From contig BSBM01000179.1 of the NCBI GenBank assembly GCA_027924585.1, positions 13,120,501 to 13,184,500 of the forward strand: a stretch of 64,000 nucleotides of DNA, written 5' to 3'. This DNA comes from Larix kaempferi. Its lineage: Eukaryota > Streptophyta > Pinopsida > Pinales > Pinaceae. The notes under the pieces are model-generated. The model did not search any database. It had not been told where the DNA came from and worked only from the letters and a program-made list of their open reading frames with translations. The translations under genes and the position numbers were made by a program. Positions 1 to 11,484 of this stretch are shown here, one piece after another (position 1 is the stretch's first letter; every line of letters starts with the position of its first letter).

Positions 1-363
1 ATTGAGTATAGCTGAGGCGGAGTATGTTGCAGCTGTTCAGCTAGCTATGAGGTAGTATGGCTTCGAAAGCTACTATCTGAGTTATTTGATCTCCCGTTGG
101 ATGCTAGTGGTATCTTCTGTGATAACCAGAGTTGTGTGAAGCTGTCTGAGAACCCAGTGTTTCACAACAGGTCGAAACACATAGAGATCAAATATCACTA
201 TATCAGGGATATGGTGCATAGAGGAGCAGTGGAGCTCTTGTATGTTGCGACGGACGAGCAGATTGTAGATGTGCTGATGAAGCCACTAGCCAGCGTGAAG
301 TTCGAGTACTTCAGGGAGAGGCTTGGTGTTCTTCAGATCGACGACACTTCGAGGAAGAAGTGA
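1..363 (+). pseudogene. copia RNase H C-terminus, frameshifted
   Basis: This is the last part of a copia polyprotein: the RNase H domain that degrades RNA in the RNA-DNA hybrid during reverse transcription. The signature DNQSCVKLSENPVFH is followed by KYHYIRDMV and by QIVDVLMKPLA, where the family usually has ADxLTKPLA. The frame ends at a TGA at 361-363. The first 40 bases or so read as LSIAEAEYVA in another frame, so a small indel near 38-50 breaks the gene. Residues LLSELFDLPLDA and the C-terminal FEYFRERLGV are shared almost unchanged with the copy at 23296-23709, which places them in one family. The rest of the pol gene lies beyond the left edge. Confidence 0.9.
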
Positions 364-482
364 TGGGCACATTTGCTGAAGCCATTACAAGCATGTTGGA
401 AGGAGGATCCTTCACATGGCTGTGGATGTAAGCACCAGATGATGAGCATCAAGACGATGCTCCAATTACTGCTCTATATATG

Positions 483-800
483 CATCATGTTGGATGCTGG
501 ATATAATCAGTTGGATCATTTATATGTATATATATGTATGCATCATGTTGGATGCTAGATATGATCAGTTGGATCATTTATATGTATATGTATGTACACA
601 TCATGTTGGGTGCTGGATATGATCAGTTGGATCATTTATATGTATATGTATGTACGCATCATGTTGGATGCTGGATATGATCGGTTGGATCATTTGTATG
701 TATTTTGTATATGCATTATGTTGGATGCTTGGACCATGTATCTGTATATGTATCAGGTGGATACATTGTATGATCAGGCAGATCATGTATGTTGATATGT
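483..800 (+). repeat. minisatellite, ~58-bp units, in copia 3' untranslated region
   Basis: At least four consecutive units start near 483, 540, 598 and 657. Each carries CATGTTGGATGCTGGATATG, then GATCAGTTGGATCATT and a TATATGTATATGTATG tail. More degenerate GATCAGGTGGATCATG-type units run on to about 1010. Short reading frames here are by-products of the repeat. The same units occur inverted at 22840-23190 in the nested sister element, so they belong to the family rather than to this copy. Confidence 0.85.
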
Positions 801-1059
801 ATCATGTATGATCAGGTGGATCATGTATGATGATATGTATCAAGTATATAGTTGGTATGCATCAGGTAGATGCATTGTATGATCAGGATGATCATGGATG
901 ACGATCTTCAGGATGTTGCTCCAAATGATATGTAGCAGGATGTTGCAGTGATGATGATCAGGATGATCATGTATACATCAGGATGATGTATGGTGAGTAT
1001 CAGGATGATACTCTATGGCCGTGGATCAGGTTGTGCAGATGAGCATACAATTTGGACGT

Positions 1060-1640
1060 GGGAGATTTGCAGATAGTCTTTCGAGGTTTTTCCTATGGCA
1101 TGTAATTTGGCCCTAGGATATCTGGCAAATGCTCTTTCGAGGATTTGCTCTAGGAGGACATATAATTTGGCCCTGGGAGATCTGCAGATAGTCTTTCGAG
1201 GTTTTTCCTATGGCATATAATTTGGCCCTAGGATATCTAGCAGATGCTCTTTCGAGGTTTTGTCCTATGGCATATAATCTATCCCTGGGAGATCCGATAG
1301 GTTGGGTTGTGTGCCCGTAATAAGTCCTGGGATGCTCTTGCGAGGTTTTGCCATGACCACATATAATCTGTCCCTGGGAGATCCTATAGGTAGAGTTGTG
1401 TGCTCGTAACAGCCTGGGATGCTCTTGCGAGGTTTTTTGGTGACCACATGTAATCTATCCCTGGGAGATCCTATAGGTAGAGCTGTGTGCTCGTAACATC
1501 CTGGGATGCTCTTGTGAGGTTTTGTGGTGAGGTCACATATAATATGGCCCTGGGAGATCCTATAGGTTGGATTTGTGTACCTGTAACATCCTAGGATGCT
1601 CTTTCGAGGTTTTGTGACTCATGTAATAAGTCCTAGGGAT
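1060..1640 (+). repeat. second tandem repeat in copia 3' region (~85-105 bp units)
   Basis: About six degenerate units repeat the blocks CTCTTTCGAGGTTTT, CATATAATTTGGCCC and CTGGGAGATCC with a GCTCGTAACATCCTGGGATG linker. An inverted counterpart is at 21960-22510 in the nested element. The stretch 1641-1850 between the array and the polypurine tract holds no gene. Confidence 0.75.
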
Positions 1641-1850
1641 TCCACAGTATGGCCAGTGATGAAGACCTACAGGTGGTGGGCCTACATCCAATATGAAAAA
1701 GGACTGGCTCTGTAGATCTTCCTATGACGAGTAGATTCAAAGATTGGTTGAGATAACAGCAGTAGTGACGGTGATGATGACGATGCATCGATGACGATGA
1801 TCCCAAGAAGAAGACTTGTCTAGCATATCTGTGTCGAGAAATACCTTCCT

Positions 1851-1863
1851 AGTTAAGAGGGAG
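1851..1863 (+). other. polypurine tract (plus-strand DNA primer)
   Basis: AGTTAAGAGGGAG lies directly before the LTR, where second-strand synthesis of an LTR element starts. The identical tract is found inverted at 21748-21760 beside the 3' LTR of the nested element. Confidence 0.9.
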
Positions 1864-2449
1864 TGTTGATGTATATGTAACTTTGGAATGTATTTAATCT
1901 ATGTATATATTTATTGTACCCTTATAAGAGATGTGGTATTCCTCTATAAGGAAGTGTCGTCATGTGTATTGACAAGTGTTGCAAGTGCGGGTACTTGCCG
2001 ATGGGTTATTAGACCACCATGTGTGGGGTCGACCCTGAAATATATATTATATTCTGGATGTACCTAGCTAGACAAGTCAGCCCCATAGTGTAACTGGGAA
2101 AAAAGGTTAAGTATAAATAGAGATCGGGAGATCTCTATTTGATCACTCGGAAACTCACACTTCTCTCACTCAAAAAGTGGCGCACTAGTGAGGAGGAGGA
2201 TCATCTGCTACTAGGAGACTATCACTATGTATTTTGGTTGAGCCATCGCTCTCTCTATCTCTGAGAAAGTTGTGGGGTTTTTCACCTTAGGGTTTTCCCC
2301 ACGGAAACTCTGTGTCTCATGTCTCTCATGCTTTTGATTCTTGTGATGATTGTCATGCTTATTATCATTGTCATGCATTGATATACTGTACATGTTATTC
2401 TCTCATTAAAGATACTAGAGTATTGTGAATTAATGCTCAAAATTTAATA
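1864..2449 (+). repeat. copia 3' LTR
   Basis: It starts TGTTGATGTATATGTAAC and ends TTTAATA, where the sister LTR ends TTTAACA. Its 586 bp align along their whole length with the inverted LTRs at 21157-21747 and 27907-28510. A TATA box and the leader of the transcript lie inside. It abuts unrelated RNase H code at 2450. Confidence 0.92.
2112..2120 (+). promoter_or_regulatory. LTR TATA box
   Basis: TATAAATAG sits in the middle of the LTR, at the same place as in both sister LTRs. It is the expected start signal for RNA polymerase II. In this 3' LTR copy it would direct readthrough into flanking DNA. Confidence 0.7.
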
Positions 2450-3850
2450 GAGGTTTGGAACTTGTTCATTAGTGCTCACATACTCGAGCTTGATATTTCC
2501 TTTCTGCACCATATCCTGTATATAAAAATATCGGATCTCTATGTGCTTTGACTTATCGTGGAACACTGGAGTCTCTTTCATCTTGATAAACCTCTATTTG
2601 TCACACATGATCACAATGGGGTCCATCTCCAGGTTAAATAATTCTGATAACAACTTCTGAATCCATTTCACTTCACAACTAGCAGAGAAAACAACAATAT
2701 ATTCCACTTCAGTTGTGCTGAGAGCCACACTAGACTACTTCCTTCTAAACCACGAGAACATGGCAGATCCCAGACAACAACATCCTCCCAATGTGTTCTT
2801 CCTGTCTGATACACTTCCTGCCCAATCAACATCTATGCATCCATACAATCTGAAGTCATGATCTCCAATATAACATAGATCAAAGTCTATTGTACCCTTT
2901 AGGTACCTCATCACATGCTTTGCAGCTATCAGGTGAACATGCCTAGGTTCCACTATATACTGACTCAAGGTGTTCACAGCAAAGCATATATCTGGCCTGG
3001 TATTTTTCAGATACATCAATGACCCAATAATATGTCTATACAGAGTCACACCCACTAACTCTAATGAGTCATCAGCTAACAGCTTCAAGTTGGAATCCAT
3101 GGGAGTGGCCATGGATTTGCATTCCAATATATCAAATACTTTCCCTGGTTGAGAAAGATTCCTTCTAGGCCTTGCTATACTTCTAGAACTAGGAAGTAAT
3201 GCATCAATCCAAGATCTTTCATATCAAATTCTATAGCTAGCTTCTTCTTGCTTTCCATGATCTATTTCTCAATCCTTGTCAGAAAGAGATCATCCACATA
3301 ATAGTATGATAGGTTCATCATCCATAACCTTAAGGTTAGGATCATCTTTACTTTTGGTAAATCCCAAGCTTTGTCAAGAAGCTATCAATTCTCCCTTTGT
3401 GACTGAACATCATTCACACTCTACATTGACTGATCTTCTGCATATCTATCCATACCATCTCTCATCAGATGGGTCTACTGATATGAGTCTCAAGATCATT
3501 CAAAATATGTGGTGAGTTCCTTCTTGCATCCATCTAAGAGAAGAAAGTCATCTGTATATAGACACCATCTTCAACCTTGTAGCAAAGGTTGAAATCCACA
3601 TCACCCATGGTGATCATTAAGCTCATCAAATGACTATTGATCCTAGGTGCCTGTATAGAGCTTTCTTTAATTACCCCATTAAGAGAATGGTCTTATCTAT
3701 CGACTTGGAGCAAACATCTCATCACGATCCTCTTCTTCTTTCTAAGAGAATCTTCTAGCCACGAGACTTCTACAGTATGTTTGATTTGTAAGTCTTCTTG
3801 TTGAACATCCATCACTCATTCGGTGTTCATCATCATTCGTCATGATATTT
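2450..3850 (-). pseudogene. copia reverse transcriptase and RNase H remnant
   Basis: The clearest block, 2735-3127, reads MATPMDSNLKLL, then IIGSLMYLKNTRPDICFAVN and KHVMRYLKGT. This is the copia RT-to-RNase H connection, followed by DVDWAGSVSDRKNTLGG. Further left (2450-2735) the frame continues with stops through SSVALSTTEVEYI, ETPVFHDKSKHIEIRY and YIQDMVQKG. To the right, the RT catalytic motif YVDD is at 3289-3300, with worn RT code to about 3850. Stops and frameshifts make it non-functional. It is cut at 2450 by the insertion of the neighbouring element. Confidence 0.88.
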
Positions 3851-5035
3851 CCTACAAATCAAAGTTAATTACATGATTAGCAATACTTCATAATCATCAA
3901 GTCATGTTGACATGATAACCTATTATGCATATAGATATGATTCACATAGTTATGCAACTATCTTGAACAATACTTTGGCACATCACTTTTCCATATCCTG
4001 TATGCATGCAATGGTTATCTAGATGCCTTCCATCTCTACCAAAACATACTATCAAGAGCGTGCACAACTCTCAGCATGTCAGCAAAGAGGTTTCATTCTA
4101 GACAAACAACAATGGAATGTTTGTCCAACTTACCCATCATATGCATATTAGTAGTATACTGTTCAATGCCATATAAATGTTTACACTATGCATGATATAT
4201 ACAAATATGCATAGAACTATTATGAGCAATATTATTTACTATTCAAAGATTCAAATAACAACTCAAATACTTATCTTTTATGTTTGTGTGGTTGCCTCCC
4301 GCTTGATCTCTATGATAGCATCATGATTATAAGTTTTTGAACTTCTATCCATCCTGGACCACTATGCATGCTCAAGTGTGCACTAGTGTCATCCTCATGA
4401 TCTCATACATAATCATACATTCATTAGTATAGTCTCAATACTATCAAAACATTATGATTCTAAATAATCTTAAGTATATATGGTCATGATTATTTCATAC
4501 ACAGGTATACTTACCTAAGATCCTAACAAATTAGGATTCTAACTTGATATAGGAAAACATACCTGGATTATCAAGCTTGGTTATGTCTAACATACCCAAA
4601 CAATGTCTTCTTGTTCTCTTTAATGACGTGTGCTTAGTAACCTGCATAACTCATAAGTTAATCATTGTAGAACCAAATTATACATACCTCATAAGTAGAG
4701 CTTCTATGTGATCCGTGAGTCTTTGTCTTCATGTCACCATGGTCATATGTTCTTGATCTAGAACTTGATTTGTACCTTTCATGTTAGCGGACAACATCAT
4801 CCTCATATAATACCACAGTGCATTAGTACAATCATAAGTGTCATAACCCTAATCAATGAATGTCTTCTATCATTCACATTCATTCATACTTTTACTAGGG
4901 TGATAAGACAAGTCTAAAAGTAATCAATATTGTACTAACCTCAATAATATGAAGACAAACATATCATAACCTTAATCATGAACAGATTTCAAAAACATAC
5001 CTGTATCTCCACAAGTCATACCTGTCGAGATTGCT
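3851..5035. other. 1.2 kb stretch without recognisable gene
   Basis: AT-rich sequence replaces the integrase, protease and most of gag of the surrounding copia element. I see no coding homology, terminal repeats or target duplication. It may be a further insertion or simply unrecognisably decayed element DNA. Confidence 0.5.
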
Positions 5036-6316
5036 TGTAGCATTCTTATGTCAGGCCTTAGCCTCATCTTCCTATGGAACTGGAACTTATTCACTTAATC
5101 AGGTGTCTAATTCATTCTCTTCTAGGATTAACCCAATCCACTTTGATTTGTTGAAACTGGATCTGGAGCTGGATTAGGGTTTGTCAGAGAAACCCTAAAA
5201 ATTCAAGCTTTGAATTTCAAACTTTTGATTGGATGAAAAGATGTGTCTTGCTGAGTTGATCGAGCTGGTATACTTCAATTTTGAAATCTCCAAAATTTGA
5301 CCCCTCAAAATTGCCTTTGAAACTTCTGGATCTTCTAGACAGGATCCCGAACTAGGGTTTGATAAAGCTCAGTCTTCTGCCCATCCAAAAGGTTCAATCT
5401 TGTGTTCTAAACTTCGATTTTTCTGAGGAGCTTCCAACCATGTTCATAGATTTAAAAATTCCAACTTTTGCAGAAACCCTAATTTTCCACCTTTCCGATC
5501 AAAATTCCGAACTAGGGTTTGATCAAGCCCGGCCTTCTACCCAACAAAAAAATTCCATCTTGGTCTCTAAATTTCAATTTTGATGAGGAGCATTCAGCTG
5601 CCGTCTCCGATTCCAAAAATTCCAACTTTCTTCGAAGCCCTAAATTCCGGCAACAATGACAAGCTAAGAATGAAGGTGCTCAGAATCCAATTATGTTTTG
5701 ACAGAAATATGCACCTTATCGTTTCTGGTGCATCTCTGAAATTACGAATCCACAAGGTCTAAAACTTCGGTCTGTGGTAGCTTGACCTATCTTCTTGCCA
5801 ACCCCATAGGTCTGAACTCAATTGGATTCTCTTATAGAGAGTTATTCCAAGTGTTGCAATGTGACCTGTTTATGGGATAAAACAGGAGAGCGAACTTGTA
5901 CGGAGTACCACGTGTCACTGTTTCAACTTCGGCCTATGAAAAGTGGACCTGTTAAAGTACAGTCCATGCCCTACCTGTCACTTTTTACTAAATTTCATTT
6001 GGAGCTTCCTAGCCCATGTTGTGACCTTTTTTCCTAGGTCACCTATTTATGACTGAGATCTGGAAGAGGCAGAAACACTAACTGGTACGGATCATAAATC
6101 ACAAAGTACAATGAATCTGAGGTTTTCCTTTGGACACAAGGTACAGGGGGGTGTTTTCTACGACCTTTAGAAGTTTCATATCCTGAACCTTCGCCAAAAT
6201 GGATTTATAGCGAAAGTTCCACGATGGCTAGTTTTTGCTATACAAAACCCTAACTTGCAAATTGTCACAAGTGAGACAAGTGTCATAAGTTTCATACATT
6301 TCCTTCTTTCAGGCTA
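5036..6316 (-). other. copia leader with short gag remnant and internal duplication
   Basis: About 100 bp at 5036-5135 match the gag segment at 27180-27265 (ENEL region). The rest matches the untranslated leader at 27381-27894 of the nested element, with shared blocks such as CTGGATTAGGGTTTGT and GAGGAGCTTCCAACC. The leader is longer here partly because a unit of about 158 bp, beginning CCGAACTAGGGTTTGAT, is present twice (near 5350 and 5507). Reading frames here have no family resemblance. Confidence 0.75.
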
Positions 6317-6328
6317 GCTATGATACCA
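6317..6328 (-). other. primer-binding site, initiator Met tRNA type
   Basis: On the minus strand it reads TGGTATCATAGC, one change from the plant copia consensus TGGTATCAGAGC. It touches the LTR directly. Confidence 0.88.
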
Positions 6329-6922
6329 TGTTAATATTTAATATGATAAGATAGAAAATATCAGTATTACATTCCATTTCACAACAATAGTATATACAAG
6401 ATCACTAAAAGAACAACAAGCAGAGCATAAACACAAGAGACACAAATTTATCGTGGGAAACCCTCATGGGGTAGAAAACCCAGTAAAGCTTCCTCAATAT
6501 AGATGACTAGAAAATACAAATATTTAATCCCCAAACATGAGCTCCTTCTCCTCCATAGAATATCTCTCTCTCACCTATCCGCTAATCACAAGTGAGTGAA
6601 TGTGTGTTAAATGAGGAACACAACTCCTCTATTTATACACAACTCCAACTTGACTTTTACACTAACTAGGTTGGCCCCAACTTAACCACTTAACATAATG
6701 TTGACTAGGCCAACCCCACTAGGGTGGTCTAATAACCCTTTAACCCACATGACTCATACAGGGCCGACCTCACTAGGGAAGTCTAATAACCCAAGTTACC
6801 ACATTCTCCATGGAGGAATAAAACATCTCCGGATATACAATAGGGTCTCCACGAAGGAATGAAACATCTCCAGAATAATAAAGTACAAATATAATATTCT
6901 TAGAAGTTAAAATATCTCAACA
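6329..6922 (-). repeat. copia 5' LTR
   Basis: Read on the minus strand, it begins TGTTGAGATATTTTAACTTC and ends AATATTAACA. The start is like the TGTTGATGTATATGTAACTTC start of the related family. A TATA box (CTATTTATA on the plus strand, 6629-6637) is inside. The bordering primer site confirms the 5' position. Confidence 0.88.
6629..6637 (-). promoter_or_regulatory. LTR TATA box
   Basis: TATAAATAG on the minus strand, central in the 5' LTR at the same relative place as in the other copia LTRs here. Confidence 0.65.
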
Positions 6923-7401
6923 TAAGACTGCTTATGGATAACTTTGCTAATGGAAGACCAATTTTGGTTTTACAAATGTTGGGGGATATTTTAAGAATAT
7001 CCTTAACCAATTAAGTAGTGTTGATATGAACAATATTCGTTTCTAATGTTGTTGCAATACCATGCTACCACAAATCAATATTGCATATGGGATTTCACCT
7101 TGGAACTAAGATCCCGATTTCCAATACTGTGATAAACTATAACTAGGAGAGTGGAAGAATTCATTGTACACCATATTTTCGTGTTCATAAAACAGATATT
7201 CAAATCCAAATATTGATATAATGGAAGTATGAATAGCCTTTCTTTTAAAATAATGACGATTCACACATTTGCAATTTATTGTTTGTATTAGTTCAGGTAA
7301 AATGTTGTATTTACATTTTCATTTTTCTTGAAATTGGTTGCCTTAGCATTAAATTGTTCCTTTATATACACTAACTTTGTTTTCACTACCAGGATTCAGA
7401 A
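6923..7401. other. no gene seen; possible splice acceptor at its end
   Basis: AT-rich sequence without recognised content. Just before the reading frame at 7402 a pyrimidine-rich stretch ends in TTTTCACTACCAG, which would pass as a 3' splice site. The start of the following frame could therefore be exon sequence rather than a true start. Confidence 0.4.
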
Positions 7402-10400
7402 ATGCAAAGGAGAACTTCTAAGCATAAAGCCAAGGTCGCAGAATCTGATTCAGATATTGGAATTGTCTCATAAACCATGATGGAGACCCTATATGAAGAC
7501 ACTAGAGTAGCAAAGGGGATCATTCCTAAATATAAATGGGGTGAACTATATCACCTCATTCGAGACCTAAATGTGCTAGATGCATCCATTGAAGAGATGA
7601 TGGTGTACCAAAATATTAAAAAATTAGGTCTTCATAAGGCTTCAACCCATCCAAATATTTTTCCATGTTAAGAAGTAATTGGGTGGATTTTACCCCATGC
7701 GGATGTTGGAACACAAATCATAGCTGGGCAGAATGGACAAGGATTCACATCGTTTGAACCCGCTCATATTAGCGCAACATATAAGTTACCACCCCCACAA
7801 ATCCTGATGTCAGAAGACTGGATAAATGGGGTCAACATAGATCACTATGAGTATGATAAGAAAATGTTGATTCCTGGAAAGAAGTTGGGGAAAAGGGAAA
7901 GCAGAGAACACGATGCCCACAATTTGAAGACTGCATTCCAGATGATAGCATTAATGTTAAGTAGAATATTCACAAGGTAAAACACGAATATCTACAATAT
8001 TAGTTGGGTGCCTCTTATGTATCATGTCGCCTCCCATGGAACCATCTTCAATTGGGCCGACATTATCTCAGAGAGTATGGCATCAGCAATAGCAGCAGCC
8101 CAAGGAGGGATGACCCAAAAAAAAGCAGAATTATTTATGTCTTCCTATCTTATTGACTGCATCTTAATAAGACACTTGTTCAAAAATTTGGGGTGCTATT
8201 GGGTCCCAGTTGAGACCCCTCTATATGTTTCCTACCAAATAATGTGGGCTCATAAATATACAATCTTCTACAAGTGTATATGTGAGTAATTCATAATTCC
8301 TCTATATTGGTTAATATTTAACGAAGAACCTAATTTTATGTCGGATAACACAATGGCAGTCATCAATGAATCCAGAGACTTCTACTTTACCCTAGAAGGC
8401 ACGTATATTCAAATGTACAGGGGAACCAAATCTCCTTCTCTAATGCCAAAGTACGCTACAGATTATGTAGTGCACAAGGAGGCTGTAAGACAAGTGTTCT
8501 TCAATGGAGTTGGCCACTTTCTGAATGAGAACAATATGGCCTCTTACCCTCCACTCCCCTCCACCATTGGAGCATATAAATTCACTAAGGTTAAAGGAGC
8601 GGAGGGGTTCATAAAGTAATTGGAGGTGTTTCATTTTTGAGAGAATATTTTCATTAGAAACGACAAGTTGTAGAAAGTCGCCCAGCATTGTGTGTCATTT
8701 AAAATTCACTTTGAATACACATGCCACTTTGTAAAGGGAGAAGAGGTATATCAGAGGGTGAATAATATGACATATTTGAACAGGCAATTTGGTCGAAAAA
8801 ATGCCCAGGTTCAATTCACACTAAGGATCTTTCTAAAGAGGAAGAACTGCAAAAGTCCAGAGAGGAGGCTGTGGAAGCGGAAGAAGCAAGGCAAAAATCA
8901 AGAGGAGGAATTAAAGCAGAAGGAAGAAGCAGAAAGACAACGGAAAAAAGAAGAAGATAAAAGGAAAGAAGAAGAAGTAAAGAAAGCAGAAGAAGAAGCA
9001 AGACAAAATCAGGAGGAAGAAAAGAAGAAAAAAGAAGAGCAAGAAGCAATGGATAGAGCAGTAGAGTCGGAGAAACAAAAGGAGGAAGAAGCTAGGCTCA
9101 AGAAAGCTATGGAAGACAAAGAAATCCAAGAAGAACACAGTTTCCAAGATATGGACATAGATCCACACGGTGAGTCCATAATCCCGCTTATAGGAGGGCA
9201 TCTTCCATTTGTTGAGCTTGGGCTCACACCGTTTACTCCTTCGAAGAAGCATTCTGTAGCGAAATTGGACACTATAGTTTTTGAACCCAAGTGGAAGACA
9301 ATCTTGAGAAGAACGGAGAAAAGGTTGAAAATGTGTGCTTAGCTAGATGTAGTGACTATTCAGGAAATTACCTTAATAGAAGGCACCTACAAAGATCCCA
9401 AATTCATAGATTTAGTAAACATAGCAGATGCTCAGGAAAATGCCGATAATGTTGATAAGTTGATGAACGACCTAGAGCAAAGTAAAGAAAAGATGTTGAA
9501 GTTGAAGGATAACTTAGTAAAAACAAGAGGTGAGGGGATTGAATTGAAAAGGAAACAAGATACAATGGAATCGGAAAAGAAAGAATTACTGCTAGATTAT
9601 CAGGAATTGGAGAATGAAAAGGATGCCCTAAATATACAACTTATAATCATGGAAGGAGAGTGAAATGATTTCTATTATCGAATTAATGAACTAGAAGAGA
9701 ATGAAATCAAATCAAATCAGCAAGTGGAATCCTTGGTCAATGAAAAGGAATCTTTGCAAGTGCGCGTAGATGAGATGATAGTTGAGAAAGAAGCTTTGCA
9801 ATCCCAAGTGTACGAGTTAATTAGAGAAAAGGAATCTCTATTGGAGCAGGTCAACGTGGCTCAAAATCGGAAGCAGGAAATGACCCCATTCTATGAGCAT
9901 GCCTGTAAAATATAGGAACAAATCTTTCGTTCGCAGGAATTGTTAATTGAATAAATTTATAAAATGAAAGAGATGATAGATAGGATGAAGGAGATTTCTG
10001 CAGGAGCTTTTACTGTAAGACATAAATTAATCAGTACTTTTAAAAAATTGAAAATTTTGATGACATGGAAGGGAGAAAATCCAAACTTCCCTGATCACTT
10101 GCCGAACAATACAACTGCAGAACTCAAGTTAGAAATATCTCTTCTAGATAGTTGCAGGAGATATTCCAGGAAGATACAAGCAGAAGTACCAAAGTCTATC
10201 TCAAAGTGTGAATAAATTTACAAAGAAAATTTTCAAGTACATGAGAAATGCCATATCTCAATGGTTCCATATATGTATGAGTTACCCACCAAAGAGCAAC
10301 ATCTAAAATAATTGAAAAATGGCTTAAAAGAAGACCTGGAGTACATCAGGAAACTAGACGTGCTTAATGAAGAAGATCTCAAGCAGCACATAGGACACGC

Positions 10401-10560
10401 ATCTATGAATGCTTATTTTTTGGAGCAAAGGTATAAAAAAACTACTAAAGGAGTAATAAATGTGGGGAGAGAATTATCCATTCATGAAATCTCTCTAAAA
10501 TTATTAGAGCCTCTACAATGTAATATAATATTTCATGAAACTGACTTGTGGGACAATTAA
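7402..10560 (+). pseudogene. long coiled-coil protein of unknown family, 13 in-frame stops
   Basis: One frame stays readable for 1053 codons from ATG at 7402 to TAA at 10558. It is broken by stops at 7471, 7669, 7978, 8287, 8617, 8638, 8671, 9340, 9661, 9913, 9952, 10213 and 10309, but by no frameshift that I can see. The N-terminal 430 residues look globular (SWVPLMYHVASHGTIFNW, EAVRQVFFNGVGHFL). Residues 470-600 are a Lys/Glu/Gln-rich helix. About 650-850 is a heptad-like coiled coil with repeats such as NEKESLQVRVDEM and EKEALQSQVYEL. The C-terminus is helical again. Length, order of parts and some C-terminal residues resemble the minus-strand pseudogene at 38052-40793, so I infer a repeated family. 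It could be a mobile-element accessory protein or a retro-copied cellular gene. I do not recognise it. Confidence 0.65.
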
Positions 10561-11457
10561 ATTTCCATCTTAGAGGTCCCACCGGAAGAATAATTTAATT
10601 TATTAATAATTATCTATTTTTGGTTGTGCAAGCACAAGAGATGAATTTTAGAATTCCAAGAGTCAGAGGGTAGGTGAAGTGATTGGTCATGTAAAGAAAA
10701 ATTCGCTTGTAAGATAAATAGAGGGTAGGAGGGATTAAGAAGCAATTTTGCTAGTGAAATAGAAGCGGGAGACATTTTGTAAGAGAATTAATTTTCTGCT
10801 AATGAGAAAGACCTATTTGATAGGAAAATATTGCATGGATTTTTTTGTGGAATGTTTTGGATAACAGATGAGAATTATTTCTTCCTGTGTTCATACTCAT
10901 GCTGTGAGATATTTATAACTTTATTGAATCATTTCGATGGTAATGAATGATTTCACTTGTCTATGCAAATGTCTATGTGATCTCAGAGTAATAAATGGAT
11001 ATAAATGTTATCAAATTTATCTTTGTATGTTTCTACCGTGAATGTAAATACTTTATCTAAATATCTATCTGTTGGATTTGTATAATCATTCTCAGATTAT
11101 TGCTCTCATTAAAACTCGCTCCTTGCGAGGATATATTAGTTAAGTTAGAATAGGGTTAGCTAATTGGTAAGGTAGAAGTGATAAGACGAGAGGTAAGAAA
11201 CTACGCATCACTTGTGAGGCTTCTTCCTATCAGTTATAGGTTAAATGAATCAATTAGATTAGAAGCACTTAATTTAAACATAAGAATATAAATGGTGGGC
11301 CGAGCCGCAACCGATAAATTCAACAAACATACCTATGGTAGTTGGACCGTTAACTGGGCGGATTCCCTATTCCAAACAATGAATGATCTAATTGGGATTA
11401 TTCACTGGGGAGAATACCTACTGTCGCTGCTAGGATTTTCTGGGCATCAACCGTTTT
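10561..11457 (+). repeat. probable 5' LTR (part) of a Ty3/gypsy element
   Basis: The sequence ends just before a gypsy-type primer site, and a TATA-like TATAAAT at 11287-11293 lies 165 bp upstream of that site, as expected for the R-U5 part of an LTR. The left boundary is not fixed: no matching second LTR is in the window. A small frame at 11292-11495 has no known resemblance and overlaps the LTR end. Confidence 0.45.
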
Positions 11458-11476
11458 TGGCGCTAGAAGGAGGGCC
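11458..11476 (+). other. gypsy-type primer-binding site
   Basis: TGGCGCTAGAAGGAGGGCC starts with TGGCGC, as many plant Ty3/gypsy primer sites do. It lies between the promoter-like region and a frame that leads to gypsy gag residues. I cannot name the tRNA with certainty. Confidence 0.6.
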
Positions 11477-11484
11477 ACCAGTGT

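Larger units (their letters stand above)
1..2449 (+). mobile_element. Ty1/copia retrotransposon, 3' part (cut by left edge)
   Basis: Read left to right, this holds the end of the RNase H domain, a 1.5 kb untranslated stretch full of tandem repeats, a polypurine tract and a complete 3' LTR. The 5' part lies outside the window. The RNase H residues, the repeats, the polypurine tract and the LTR all match the minus-strand element at 21157-28510, so both are members of one family. The element ends directly against RNase H code of another copia element on the opposite strand (from 2450), so it inserted into that older element. Its left target-site copy is outside the window. Confidence 0.9.
2450..6922 (-). 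mobile_element. degenerate Ty1/copia element, minus strand
   Basis: From right to left it has a 5' LTR (6329-6922), a primer-binding site, a long leader, a scrap of gag, an unexplained 1.2 kb stretch, and RT plus RNase H code that stops where the plus-strand element begins at 2450. The 3' LTR must lie left of the window. The leader and pol are related to the element at 21157-28510 but more diverged, so it is an older relative. Confidence 0.85.

Noticed and set aside
592-795. Met/Tyr/Asp-rich small frame and its antisense
   Set aside because: Translation of a 58-bp minisatellite. The same artefact is found inverted at 22812-23015.
3276-3515. 79-codon plus-strand frame
   Set aside because: It lies antisense to the YVDD region of a copia RT and has no features of its own.
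8816-9290. Three overlapping minus-strand frames rich in Leu, Phe and Ser
   Set aside because: They are the antisense of the Lys/Glu-rich coiled coil on the plus strand (AAG/GAA codons read backwards give CTT/TTC). There is no independent support.
7402-10560. Reassigned stop codons or programmed readthrough as an explanation of the in-frame stops
   Set aside because: All three stop triplets occur within one frame and neighbouring elements end at ordinary stops, so decay is simpler.
7402-10560. Treating the fact that each stop is one C-to-T step from a Gln/Arg codon as proof of hypermutation
   Set aside because: This is true of any stop codon. Only the lack of indels and a comparison with relatives can support the idea.
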